Positions 1 to 7,280 of a DNA stretch of 13,807 bases are shown one piece after another. This DNA comes from Candidatus Methylomirabilota bacterium (GTDB lineage: Bacteria; Methylomirabilota; Methylomirabilia; Methylomirabilales; Methylomirabilaceae). A program made the translations under genes and the position numbers. The notes below the pieces were generated by a model. The model was not told the origin of the DNA and searched no databases. It saw nothing but the letters and a program-made list of their open reading frames with translations. Every line of letters begins with the position of its first letter. Within the stretch, counting starts at the first letter, position 1. The stretch is taken from assembly GCA_028869615.1 (NCBI GenBank), contig JAGWRQ010000039.1:1-13807 (forward strand), in the 5' to 3' direction.

Positions 1-25
1 GAGTTCGGAAAGGCGTGATAGAGAA

Positions 26-58
26 TTGCAAACATGGTAACATGCTAGAATATATACT
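26..58 (+). promoter_or_regulatory. possible sigma-70 promoter for the DUF3300/DUF2950 pair
   Basis: This AT-rich patch stands out in GC-rich surroundings just upstream of the first gene. TTGCAA at 26-31 is a possible -35 box. Overlapping -10-like hexamers follow: AATATA at 49-54 (17-base spacer), TATATA at 51-56 and TATACT at 53-58. No combination is ideal in both hexamers and spacing, so the exact boxes are uncertain. A small GCCC/GGGC hairpin at 69-81 lies in the presumed leader. The rest of 1-112 holds no recognisable gene. Confidence 0.3.
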
Positions 59-112
59 GGATTAATAGGCCCTGATGGGGCTCACTGACACCGAGAAGAG
101 TGAGGCGGCAGC

Positions 113-1228
113 ATGACGATGAAAGGCGCTGTGCGGTGCGGATTAGTTGGGATGCTGGTCCTGGTACTGACAGCCCCACCGGGCGCTCTTGGGCAACTCC
201 CTCCGCCATCCCCGCTGCCCGCCGCTGTAGCGCCTGTGCCACCGACCTTCCGGCAGGAAGAGATGGATCAACTCCTGGCGCCCATCGCCCTGTACCCCGA
301 TGCGCTATTAGCGCAGATCCTGATGGCGTCCACCTACCCGCTGGAGGTGGTCCAGGCTGCCCGCTGGGTCAGCGCGTATCCGAACGTCACAGGCCCGCAA
401 CTGGAAGAGGCGATGCAACAGCAGCCGTGGGATCCGAGCGTGAAATCGCTGACGGCATTCCCCCCGGTGCTCGCCATGATGGATGCGAATCTGGAATGGA
501 CCCAGAGGCTGGGGGACGCCTTCCTCGCACAGCAGCCAGTCGTGATGGCCACCGTCCAAACGCTGCGGATGAGGGCGCAGGCCGCCGGCTACCTGCAGAA
601 CACCCCCCAGCAGACGGTCATCGTCGAACCGCAGGCCATCCGGATCGAGCCGCCGACCTCGCAGATCGTCTACGTACCCGTCTACGATCCCACCGTAGTG
701 TACGGGCCGTGGTGGGCGCCCGCCTACCCGCCTTATATCTGGTATCCGCCGGGATATGTCGTCGAGGCCGGCGTGATCTCGTTCGGCATCGGCCTCGCGG
801 TGGGAACGGTCCTCTGGGGCGGCTTCGACTGGCACCGCCACAGTGTCACGATCATCAATGTGCATAACTTCAACACATTCAACCGAACCGTCGTCACGAC
901 CCCTGTCTGGCATCACGACGCGGCGCATCGTTGGAGTGTCCCCTACCGCGATCCGGGCGTGCGGCAGCGCTTCGGCCAGGGGGCGCTGCCTGGCGTGGCA
1001 GCCCGCGAAGCGTTCCGCGGCCATGTGCTGCAGGCGCCGTCGTCACTGCCGCCGCGCCGCGGTCCCGCCCCGCCGCAGGCTCTCCTGGCTCCTAGACCAC
1101 CGACCGCGTTCGAAGGGCTGGGACGCGGCGGCGAGACCCGCAACTTCAGCGACCGCGGACGCATGAGCCGTATGGGCGCGGCCAGGCCGACCCCGAAGGC
1201 TCCAGCCAAGGGCGGAGGACACAGGTGA
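113..1228 (+). CDS. DUF3300 family exported protein
   Basis: This 371-residue protein matches the DUF3300 family, whose function is unknown. Residues 1-28 form a signal peptide: a short positive start, a hydrophobic stretch and a GALG-Q end, so it should be exported. The DUF3300 core starts at about residue 50 with MDQLLAPIALYPDALLAQIL, followed by the family's STYPLEVVQAARW and QPWDPSVKSLTAFP blocks. Residues 184-215 are rich in Tyr, Trp and Pro (VYVPVYDP, then WWAPAYPPY). A Gly-rich hydrophobic stretch at about 218-238 follows. A His/Trp cluster at 240-274 (WHRH, WHHDAAHRW) might bind metal, which is speculation. The C-terminus is Pro, Arg and Gly rich and probably disordered. GAGG at 102-105 sits seven bases before the ATG and supports this start; an in-frame ATG at 119 is less well spaced. 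A DUF2950 gene follows 49 bases downstream, a pairing common in other genomes. Confidence 0.9.
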   Translation: MTMKGAVRCGLVGMLVLVLTAPPGALGQLPPPSPLPAAVAPVPPTFRQEEMDQLLAPIALYPDALLAQILMASTYPLEVVQAARWVSAYPNVTGPQLEEAMQQQPWDPSVKSLTAFPPVLAMMDANLEWTQRLGDAFLAQQPVVMATVQTLRMRAQAAGYLQNTPQQTVIVEPQAIRIEPPTSQIVYVPVYDPTVVYGPWWAPAYPPYIWYPPGYVVEAGVISFGIGLAVGTVLWGGFDWHRHSVTIINVHNFNTFNRTVVTTPVWHHDAAHRWSVPYRDPGVRQRFGQGALPGVAAREAFRGHVLQAPSSLPPRRGPAPPQALLAPRPPTAFEGLGRGGETRNFSDRGRMSRMGAARPTPKAPAKGGGHR

Positions 1229-1277
1229 GTGGCGTAGCAGGCGGCCCAAACAAAGATGTGGAGGACTTGAGGTAAGC

Positions 1278-2261
1278 ATGACTGTATGGACGTGGCAGGC
1301 AGACTTCACCATGCGCCGCGGGCTCGTCATTGCCGTGATAGCCATACTGCTTCACGGTGCCGCCGGCTCCCACGAGGCGGTCGCCGCCGGTCCGCAGTGG
1401 CAGAGCTTCGCCTCGCCAAGTGAGGCGGTACAGGCCCTCGTCGCAGCCGTGAAAGCTGGGGACGTGGACGCGCTCGCGGCGATCCTGGGCCCCGAGGCCA
1501 GGGACCTCATCTCGTCCGGGGATCCGGTGGCCGATAAGGAAGGGCGGGCGCGCTTCGTCCGGGCCTACGAGCAGTCGAACAAGCTGGAACGCCCGACCGA
1601 GACGAAAGCGGTGTTGGTCATCGGCCAGGACGAATGGTCGTTGCCGATCCCGGTGATAAGAGAGGGGGATGTATGGCGGTTCGATACAGCCGCGGGGAAG
1701 GAGGAAATCCTCAATCGTCGCATCGGCCGAAACGAATTGAACGCTATGCAAGTCTGCCTCGCCTATGTTGATGCGCAGCGGGAGTATGCGCGGGTGACGC
1801 GCGAAGGCGACGGCCTGCTCACGTACGCCATGAAGTTCCGCAGTGACGAGGGCAAAAGGAACGGTCTCTACTGGCCCACCAAGGAAGGCGAGGACCCGAG
1901 CCCGTTGGGTGTGCTCGCGGCGAATGCCCGAGCGGAAGGATATACCAGCGAGACATCCGGAGGCAAGCCGACCCCCTACCACGGCTACCTCTACCGGATC
2001 CTGACGGCCCAAGGGCTGGATGCGCCGGGCGGCGCCTACAACTATGTCGTCAAGGGCAGGATGATCGGCGGGTTCGCGCTCGTGGCATATCCGGTGCAGT
2101 ATGGAATCTCGGGGATCATGACCTTTATTGTGAACCAACAAGGCATCGTCTACGAGAAGGACCTGGGACCCGACACGGAATCGATCGCTCGCGCCATGCT
2201 GACGTACAACCCGGATCAGACCTGGAAGAGAACGGGCGAGTTGCCACCCCCTCCTCGCTAG
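1278..2261 (+). CDS. DUF2950 family exported protein
   Basis: This 327-residue protein is a clear DUF2950 member, a family without an assigned function. A hydrophobic segment at residues 15-30 followed by AVAAG at 35-38 looks like a signal peptide, so the mature protein is probably periplasmic. Family blocks appear in order: FASPSEAVQALVAAVKAGD (44-62), FDTAAGKEEILNRRIGRNEL (135-154), YWPT with GEDPSPLG (198-211), PYHGYLYRILTAQG (233-246), GGAYNYVVKGRMIGGFALVA (251-270) and YGISGIMTFIVN (275-286). Length is normal for the family. GAGGTAA at 1269-1275 lies just before the ATG and supports the start at 1278. An internal ATG at 1311 would leave a tidier signal peptide but lacks an obvious ribosome site. 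It probably shares a transcript with the DUF3300 gene 49 bases upstream. Confidence 0.92.
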   Translation: MTVWTWQADFTMRRGLVIAVIAILLHGAAGSHEAVAAGPQWQSFASPSEAVQALVAAVKAGDVDALAAILGPEARDLISSGDPVADKEGRARFVRAYEQSNKLERPTETKAVLVIGQDEWSLPIPVIREGDVWRFDTAAGKEEILNRRIGRNELNAMQVCLAYVDAQREYARVTREGDGLLTYAMKFRSDEGKRNGLYWPTKEGEDPSPLGVLAANARAEGYTSETSGGKPTPYHGYLYRILTAQGLDAPGGAYNYVVKGRMIGGFALVAYPVQYGISGIMTFIVNQQGIVYEKDLGPDTESIARAMLTYNPDQTWKRTGELPPPPR

Positions 2262-2522
2262 TGAGGTCCCGATGGGGTTTCGGAATCGCCTACATGCTGC
2301 GCGGTCCAGCCGCCAAGCGAATGGTGACATCCGCACGTCGTCCCATTCAGATCGTCCAGAGCGGGCAGATCGGTGGACCTGATGTCACCATATAAAAATG
2401 TGCCGAGAACCTCGCGGACCACGAAGCCTCCGATCACTATTTCCATTCTCCTCGACGGATTCCCCAATCGCTTGCACGCCTCATCGTGACAATCTCGAAC
2501 GCCTCACACTAGGAGACGGGCT
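2262..2522. other. gene-free region ahead of the ABC exporter operon
   Basis: These 261 bases separate the DUF2950 gene from the exporter operon. I see no convincing gene. An 11-bp perfect inverted repeat flanks 2332-2380. A TATAAA at 2391-2396 could be a -10 box for the exporter, but no good -35 box lies 16-18 bases upstream, so no promoter is called. CAGATCG occurs twice (2348-2354 and 2366-2372). AGGAG at 2511-2515 is the ribosome site of the permease. No strong terminator for the DUF2950 transcript was found. Confidence 0.6.
2321..2391. repeat. 11-bp perfect inverted repeat, 49-base spacer
   Basis: ATGGTGACATC at 2321-2331 is exactly the reverse complement of GATGTCACCAT at 2381-2391. 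The right arm runs directly into a TATAAA hexamer. The spacer is too long for a simple terminator and there is no T-run immediately after it. It could be a pair of operator half-sites looped by a regulator, a long RNA hairpin in the exporter's leader, or chance. Confidence 0.55.
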
Positions 2523-3659
2523 GTGAACGGAATCCTCAAGATCGCCTTTAAGCTCTTAGTCAACGACCGGGCGAAATTTGCCGCGCTGTTGGTGGGGATC
2601 ACATTCGCGGTATTTCTAATGATTCAAATGACGTCTATCTTTGCTGGGATCTTGAGCAAGGCCTCGGCCACCGTGACAAATGTCGGCGCCAAGGTGTGGG
2701 TGATGGACCGGGCAGTCACGACAGTCGCAAGCAGCATCCCCATGCCCGATTACATACTGGACGCCGTCAGGAGCATTGACGGTGTCAAGTACGCCGTTCC
2801 CCTCTATTCCGGCGCGGCTCTTGTCAGGCTTCGGAGCGGTGTGTATCAACCGGTCACAGTCCTGGGTCTGGACGATACCAGTCTGTTTGGCCGACCCGAG
2901 CTTGTCGAAGGACAGATCGAGGACATCTTTGCAGAGAACGGATTTGTCGTCGTAAAGGACGAAGAGTTCCCCAAGCTGGAAAACCCGGGGCTCGGTACAG
3001 AATTTGAGATCAACGACCATCGAGGCGTCATCGTGGGCATTGCGAAAGTGGCTACCAGCGGACTCTTCGGCCTCCCGACTCTGTACACCACCTTCAATCG
3101 AGCGATCCAGTATATCCCATCTACGAGATACACCATCTCCTACATCCTCGTCGAGCCGAAGAGCAGCGAGGCTGTGCCCTCCATCAAAGCGCACGTCGGA
3201 AAGTTGGGATATGAGGCCCTGACGGAAGACGAATTCAGCCGGAGGATCTCTGACTTTTATAAGTACCAGACGAGTCTCGGGACCAACATACTCTTGATGA
3301 CCATCATAAGCTTTATTGTGGGCCTGTCTATTTCAGGGCAAACCTTTTATACGTTCATCCTGGAGAATCTCGATAAGTTCGGAGCCCTGAAGGCGATCGA
3401 GGCAAAAAGCTCAGAACTGGTCTACATGATCCTCTTTCAGGCCGGTTTTACCGCCCTCACGGGCTATGGTCTTGGGATCGGCCTGTGCGCCCTCCTCATC
3501 ACCATTGCAAAGATCCGGCTCCCCAGTTATGCCTCCATGATCACGTATTTTAACCTTGGGATCGCCTTCATCATGGTCCTGATCATTGCGGCCGTGTCGA
3601 GTTATATTGCGGTCAGAAAAGTGCTGAAGATCGAGCCGTTCGATATTTTTAGGGGCTGA
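2523..3659 (+). CDS. ABC exporter permease, FtsX/MacB (DevC-like)
   Basis: This 378-residue inner-membrane protein has the layout of FtsX/MacB-type permeases. One membrane segment lies at about residues 18-42, a large extracytoplasmic domain at about 45-250, and three more membrane segments at about 254-282, 300-328 and 341-363. The LDKFGALKAIEAKSSEL block (283-299) is the characteristic cytoplasmic coupling stretch (usually LKAIGA) between the second and third segments. The ATPase is a separate gene, unlike MacB where it is fused, so DevC is the closer model. The protein would transmit ATP hydrolysis to export of a lipid, peptide or other substrate across the envelope; the substrate is unknown. 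It starts with GTG, backed by AGGAG at 2511-2515 seven bases upstream. It is first of three genes; the ATPase starts one base after its stop. Confidence 0.9.
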   Translation: MNGILKIAFKLLVNDRAKFAALLVGITFAVFLMIQMTSIFAGILSKASATVTNVGAKVWVMDRAVTTVASSIPMPDYILDAVRSIDGVKYAVPLYSGAALVRLRSGVYQPVTVLGLDDTSLFGRPELVEGQIEDIFAENGFVVVKDEEFPKLENPGLGTEFEINDHRGVIVGIAKVATSGLFGLPTLYTTFNRAIQYIPSTRYTISYILVEPKSSEAVPSIKAHVGKLGYEALTEDEFSRRISDFYKYQTSLGTNILLMTIISFIVGLSISGQTFYTFILENLDKFGALKAIEAKSSELVYMILFQAGFTALTGYGLGIGLCALLITIAKIRLPSYASMITYFNLGIAFIMVLIIAAVSSYIAVRKVLKIEPFDIFRG

Positions 3660-3660
3660 T

Positions 3661-4359
3661 ATGGCGCGTCCGGCGATCAAAGCAGAGGGACTGGTCAAAT
3701 GGTTCGGCGAAGGTGACGTCAAAACCTATGCGGTAAGAAGCGCGACCTTCGATGCGTACTTCGGGGAGCTGCTCTACATCGTGGGTCCGTCAGGAAGCGG
3801 GAAAACGACGCTGTTGAGCATGATTTCCGGCATCCTTCGGCCGAATTCCGGTACGGTGCACGTAGAGGATATCGCGGTGTGGAGCCTGCCCCCCGACCGG
3901 ATTGCCGACTTCAGATTAAAAACGGTTGGATTTGTGTTTCAGGATTATCATCTCTTTCCGCGTCTCACGACTGTCGAGAACGTAGCCATTCCCCTGATTT
4001 TGAAAAAGCGGGATTGGAATGACTCAATCAGGGAAGCGATGCGTTATCTGGAGATCGTCGGGCTCAAGGAAAGGGCGCATCTGCCTCCGGTCAAGTTGAG
4101 CACAGGGGAGCAGCAGCGGGTGGCGATTGCGCGGGCGATCGTCAGCCGTCCGGACATCCTGATATTCGACGAGCCGACCGCTTCCCTGGACGGGGTCACA
4201 GGACGAAGAATTCTGGAGTTTGTGAAGAAGGAGATCCTGAATCAGGATCGGTGTATTGTGACGGTAACCCATGACAACCGAATCTTCGAATATGCAGACC
4301 GAATATTGAAGATGGAGGATGGACACCTCGTGGGCATCGAAAAAGGAGAGGTGCAATGA
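3661..4359 (+). CDS. ABC exporter ATP-binding protein (LolD/MacB/DevA-like)
   Basis: This 232-residue protein is a single ABC nucleotide-binding domain of the size usual for the LolD/MacB/DevA group. Visible motifs are Walker A GPSGSGKT (42-49), the Q-loop Gln94 in VFQDYHLFP, the signature LSTGEQQRVAIARA (146-159), Walker B DILIFDE (165-171), the D-loop SLD (175-177) and the H-loop His204 in TVTHD. All catalytic residues are there. The signature reads LSTGE rather than the usual LSGGQ; the key Ser and second Gly remain, so activity is expected. It would power the permease encoded just upstream (one-base gap). Its last codons overlap the membrane-fusion protein start by ATGA, which suggests translational coupling. 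AGGGG at 3651-3655, inside the end of the permease gene, is its ribosome site. Confidence 0.95.
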   Translation: MARPAIKAEGLVKWFGEGDVKTYAVRSATFDAYFGELLYIVGPSGSGKTTLLSMISGILRPNSGTVHVEDIAVWSLPPDRIADFRLKTVGFVFQDYHLFPRLTTVENVAIPLILKKRDWNDSIREAMRYLEIVGLKERAHLPPVKLSTGEQQRVAIARAIVSRPDILIFDEPTASLDGVTGRRILEFVKKEILNQDRCIVTVTHDNRIFEYADRILKMEDGHLVGIEKGEVQ

Positions 4360-5441
4360 GGAATAAGATCATCTTCGCCCTTTCCATCCTGGGTGTCCTT
4401 GCGGGGTTGGTGAGCGCCTACCTCTACGGAACCCACAAAAAGCCGCTGCCCCCGACGTTTAATCCGGCGCCGAATCCTTACGCCAAAGGCATCTATGCGA
4501 CCGGCATCATTGAAAGCTACCAGACCAGCGGGCAGAATATCAACATCTATCCTGAGGTACCAGGCACCATTACACAGATTCTGGTTGCCGAAGGAGCACA
4601 CGTGCGTCAGGGCACGCTGCTGCTTCTGATCGATGATTCCATTCAGCGGGCAACGGTCGAGCAGCAGAGGTCGCAGGCGGAAGCGGCGCTGACGCTGCTT
4701 CAAGAGCTCAAAGCCCAGCCCAGGAAAGAAAGTCTGGAGATCGCAAAAGCGCAGGTAGAGTATGCGAGCGCTAGCCTCAAAAGCGCGCAAGACGAGTTGG
4801 ATAAACAAAGCCGGTTGTATGAACTTTACCCCAAAGGGCTAAGTAGGGAAACACTCGATAACGCGATCAACGCGGTCAAGGTAGCCAAGGCGAATCTCGA
4901 TGTCGTCCGCAGGCAATACGAACTCACAAAGGCGGGCGCCTGGACCTATGACATCGCCAATCAGGAAAGACAGTACGAGGCGGCGTCAAAAGCGTTCAGG
5001 GCTTCAAGCGCGTTGCTGGCCAAGTACACCATAAAGGCGCCGGTCGATGGCGTGATCCTCTCAGTCAAGGCTGCGGTCGGCAGCTACATCTCTCCCCAGG
5101 GGACGTATGACACCTATACCCAGGGGCTGAGCCCCGTCCTTGTTATGGGGAGTTCACAGGCGTACCTTGGAGTCAGATGCTACATTGACGAGATACTCAT
5201 CCACAGACTGCCTCCCGCTTCGCAGATGCGCGCACAGATGTTCATTCGAGGCACGAACACCAGTATCCCTCTGCAGTTTGTGCGGGTGCAGCCCTATGTA
5301 TCGCCCAAGATCGCCTTGTCGAACGCAAGGACCGAAAGGGTCGATGTGAGGGTGTTGCCGGTCATCTTCCGGTTTGAGAAGCCCAAGGAGATCGATCTCT
5401 ACCCGGGGCAACTGGTGGATGTGTATGTTGGAGAGAAGTGA
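4356..5441 (+). CDS. HlyD-family membrane-fusion protein of the ABC exporter (DevB-like)
   Basis: This 361-residue periplasmic adaptor has one N-terminal membrane anchor (residues 4-24). The first half of a lipoyl/barrel-sandwich domain lies at about 62-93 (PEVPGTITQILVAEGAHVRQG). A long Ala/Gln/Glu-rich coiled-coil hairpin spans about 95-222. The second lipoyl half is at about 225-247 (YTIKAPVDGVILSVKAAVG), followed by beta-barrel and membrane-proximal regions to the end. In this family the hairpin reaches an outer-membrane TolC-type channel and the base contacts the permease. No channel gene is in the window, so a TolC-like partner encoded elsewhere is inferred. The ATG overlaps the ATPase stop by four bases. 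The permease, ATPase, fusion-protein order contains the same parts as DevBCA. Export of a lipid or other amphiphile is plausible, but the substrate cannot be read from sequence. Confidence 0.92.
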   Translation: MRNKIIFALSILGVLAGLVSAYLYGTHKKPLPPTFNPAPNPYAKGIYATGIIESYQTSGQNINIYPEVPGTITQILVAEGAHVRQGTLLLLIDDSIQRATVEQQRSQAEAALTLLQELKAQPRKESLEIAKAQVEYASASLKSAQDELDKQSRLYELYPKGLSRETLDNAINAVKVAKANLDVVRRQYELTKAGAWTYDIANQERQYEAASKAFRASSALLAKYTIKAPVDGVILSVKAAVGSYISPQGTYDTYTQGLSPVLVMGSSQAYLGVRCYIDEILIHRLPPASQMRAQMFIRGTNTSIPLQFVRVQPYVSPKIALSNARTERVDVRVLPVIFRFEKPKEIDLYPGQLVDVYVGEK

Positions 5442-5457
5442 TAAAACAGAATGAATA

Positions 5458-5487
5458 CCCGCCTCAGAAGTACTGATGGTGAGCGGG
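5458..5487 (-). terminator. hairpin between convergent genes, possible terminator
   Basis: CCCGC-C-TCA at 5458-5466 pairs with TGAGCGGG at 5480-5487, giving eight base pairs with one bulged C and a 13-base loop. On the minus strand the hairpin is followed by a T-rich but broken tract (complement of 5440-5457). It is therefore a weak candidate terminator for the SnoaL-like gene, which ends at 5524. On the plus strand no T-run follows, so it could at most slow read-through from the exporter operon. Confidence 0.35.
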
Positions 5488-5523
5488 CGCATGGAGAGGC
5501 TGCAAGCCCTTGAGTCGCGCTGG

Positions 5524-5973
5524 TCAGGATGGGGATGAGGACTCAGACCCGGTCGGAGAGATTACCCCCAACTGCTGCATGACGAACCCGAGGAAGTTGT
5601 GCTGCGCCCACCGCTCTACGATCTTCCCGCCCTCGATTCGGTAGATGACAATACCGGTCATCTCTACCTTCTTCCCGGTTGGCTTGATGCCCTTAAACTC
5701 ACCGGTCTGCGTTCCGGTTCCACTCACGCGTATCACGACCCGGTCTCCCTCGGCAATCAGATCATGGATGACATGGGTACCGTCTGGGTATGCGCTCGCA
5801 AACACCTTAAACGCCTGCTTGATTCCTTCCAGTCCTGCCTTGAGATTGGGGATCGGCGGCGGATCGTGATCGACCAGATCGGGGGAGAAAAACTCGTCCA
5901 GAGCCGCGAAGTTCTGCCTATCCGTCTCTTCGTAGAGGCGGCGTACCAGACGCTTGTTGTCCTCGATCGACAT
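5524..5973 (-). CDS. SnoaL-like ester cyclase family protein (NTF2 fold)
   Basis: This 149-residue protein fits the SnoaL-like polyketide-cyclase/ester-cyclase group, small proteins with an NTF2-like cone fold. Visible family marks are the N-terminal helix (DNKRLVRRLYEE, 5-16), DLVDHDPPP (32-40), GLEGIKQAFKVFASAYPD (47-64), the DRVVIRVSGTGTQTGEF strand pair (77-93), and the end block IVERWAQHNFLGFVMQQLG (118-136). Members near this type usually carry Asp in the WxxxD position of the last block; here it is Asn126, so catalysis as in SnoaL is uncertain. No polyketide genes are nearby and many family members have no known substrate. No signal peptide is seen, so it should be cytosolic. AAGGGG six bases before the ATG supports the start. 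It is probably a single-gene unit: the upstream oxidoreductase gene ends 242 bases away and a promoter lies between. Confidence 0.85.
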   Translation of the reverse strand: MSIEDNKRLVRRLYEETDRQNFAALDEFFSPDLVDHDPPPIPNLKAGLEGIKQAFKVFASAYPDGTHVIHDLIAEGDRVVIRVSGTGTQTGEFKGIKPTGKKVEMTGIVIYRIEGGKIVERWAQHNFLGFVMQQLGVISPTGSESSSPS

Positions 5974-6215
5974 CTCGCACCCCTTACATTGCCGCTACCT
6001 TCGCGGGACTGAGGGTGAAGCCTGATTGAAGCCCAACTCAGTGATTCGGTATCGTATATTTAAAGCGAGAAATTTTTGCCAAGTCAAGAAAAATCAATCT
6101 TCATCCGGCAGCATCCTTAACGGACACTAACCGAGAGCCGCCCGTTGGCGAAATAACTGCTATGCGGCGACTTGGACTTCGATAAGTTTGCTGGATAACG
6201 AGATCTCCGGGTCAG
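5974..6215. other. gene-free region between the SnoaL-like and DsbA-like genes
   Basis: These 242 bases hold the proposed SnoaL-like promoter and its leader. The stretch from 6100 to 6215 lies just after the end of the DsbA-like gene. It contains no convincing hairpin with a T-run. GGATG occurs twice around CTGCC on the minus strand near 6107-6120, without forming a stem. I see no additional gene here. Confidence 0.55.
6059..6087 (-). promoter_or_regulatory. likely sigma-70 promoter of the SnoaL-like gene
   Basis: On the minus strand TTGACT (6087-6082) is followed after exactly 17 bases by TTTAAA (6064-6059), matching the -35 consensus at five of six and the -10 at four of six. The surrounding 6050-6105 is strikingly AT-rich. 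The leader to the ATG at 5973 would be about 80 bases. Confidence 0.5.
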
Positions 6216-7274
6216 TCATTTCGAAGAGTGGCGCAACTCGCGGTCGATGATCCTCTGGAAGGCCTCCAACGGCTGGGCGCCAACCAGGAGCCGCCCGTTG
6301 ATAAAGAAGGTCGGTGTTCCGGTGATGCCGAGGTGTATCCCCTCCTCCACGTCAGCCTGGACCGTTGCTGCATGCTTTCCACTGTCTAAGCAGGCAGCAA
6401 AATTCTTACCGTCGAGCTTCAACTGCTCAGCGAATCGTTTAAAGTCTTCGACCGTCGCCTGCGCTTGAGACTCGAACAGTCGGTCGTGATACTCCCAGAA
6501 CTTTCCCTGCTCGCCGGCGCATCGAGCGGCCTCTGCTGCCTTCTGCGCCTTGGGGTGAAGGTCGGCGATCGGGAAGTCCCGGTATGCTAACCGTATCTGC
6601 TTTGGGTAGAGCCGCACTACCTCTTTCAGCGTGTCGACAACGCGGCTGCAGAACGGACACTGAAAGTCGGAGAACTCAACAATGGTGACCGGCGCATCCT
6701 TAGGACCCCGCGCAAAAGCGTCTCCCGCACTCACGGCGATCCGGATTGGCTCCGGCTCTTCCAGGAAGCGTTCGACCTTGACACGTTGCTGGAGGTTAGC
6801 CAGATAGGCGTGACGGCTGCCCTGTGCCTTCTGGTTTCTCAGATAGTCGCGGACCTTAGGGCGAAGCTCGGCTTCATCCCCCTGAAGGCGCGCCTTGTTC
6901 TGTATCATGAATGCTGTGACTTCTGCGTCGCTCACCGCAGGAACCTTCGAAGTGACCTCGGTCTTTATGAGATCCTCAACCGCCATCCCGCGGCGCTTAG
7001 CCTCAAGCGCCAGAAGGCGCTCCTCGATCAGTTCCTCCAGCTTGGACTCCAGAAGCTGAAACTTCTGGTCTTGTAACTTGGCAAGCTGTGGGGCCAGTGC
7101 CTTCTCTAGCTCTTCACGCGTCACAACCTGATCACCCACCTTGGCAGCCACTCCCGGTTGGGCCGGCGGCTCACCGCCAAACGCAGACTGCTGCCACAGA
7201 ACTGCCCACAAGAGGAAAACTGCACCGATCGCGATGGCCCAGCATTGAGATCTGTTCTTTCCCGGTAACGGCAT
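6216..7274 (-). CDS. exported DsbA-like thiol-disulfide oxidoreductase with SurA-like N-terminal region
   Basis: From the ATG at 7274 this gives 352 residues. Residues 1-33 are a signal peptide or membrane anchor, with a hydrophobic core at about 12-27 and an AFGG end. Residues about 40-170 are mostly charged helix and resemble the SurA_N/peptidyl-prolyl isomerase chaperone segment (VGDQVVTREELEKAL at 46-60, then LEELIEERLLALEAKRRG at 79-96). Residues about 178-350 form a DsbA-like thioredoxin domain: VTIVEFSDFQCPFC with active site Cys206-Pro-Phe-Cys209, YRDFPIADLHPKAQKAAEAA (231-250), and the cis-proline loop GTPTFFING with Pro321. Cys252 and Cys295 are two further cysteines that might pair. 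The protein should oxidise or isomerise disulfides in the envelope, with the N-terminal part binding clients. AAGGAG at 7281-7286 six bases before the ATG decides the start. It follows the multicopper oxidase gene by 53 bases and is probably co-transcribed. Confidence 0.88.
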   Translation of the reverse strand: MPLPGKNRSQCWAIAIGAVFLLWAVLWQQSAFGGEPPAQPGVAAKVGDQVVTREELEKALAPQLAKLQDQKFQLLESKLEELIEERLLALEAKRRGMAVEDLIKTEVTSKVPAVSDAEVTAFMIQNKARLQGDEAELRPKVRDYLRNQKAQGSRHAYLANLQQRVKVERFLEEPEPIRIAVSAGDAFARGPKDAPVTIVEFSDFQCPFCSRVVDTLKEVVRLYPKQIRLAYRDFPIADLHPKAQKAAEAARCAGEQGKFWEYHDRLFESQAQATVEDFKRFAEQLKLDGKNFAACLDSGKHAATVQADVEEGIHLGITGTPTFFINGRLLVGAQPLEAFQRIIDRELRHSSK

Positions 7275-7280
7275 TATCGT

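Noticed and set aside
31..44. AACATG repeated at 31-36 and 39-44
   Set aside because: Two six-base copies are too short to stand out from chance and no matching sites were seen at the other promoter candidate.
100..867. A 255-codon plus-strand frame overlapping the DUF3300 gene
   Set aside because: It is a different frame of a gene with clear signal peptide and domain; the translation is Arg/Pro-rich without motifs.
1146..2336. A 396-codon open frame on the minus strand opposite the DUF2950 gene
   Set aside because: It is antisense to a protein with unmistakable family motifs, is very Arg-rich and has no recognisable domain; it is typical antisense openness in GC-rich DNA.
2258..2467. A 69-codon minus-strand frame filling most of the 2262-2522 gap
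   Set aside because: It begins with TTG; its first ATG has AGGAG only one base away, no domain is recognised, and it overlaps the inverted repeat. A decayed remnant cannot be excluded.
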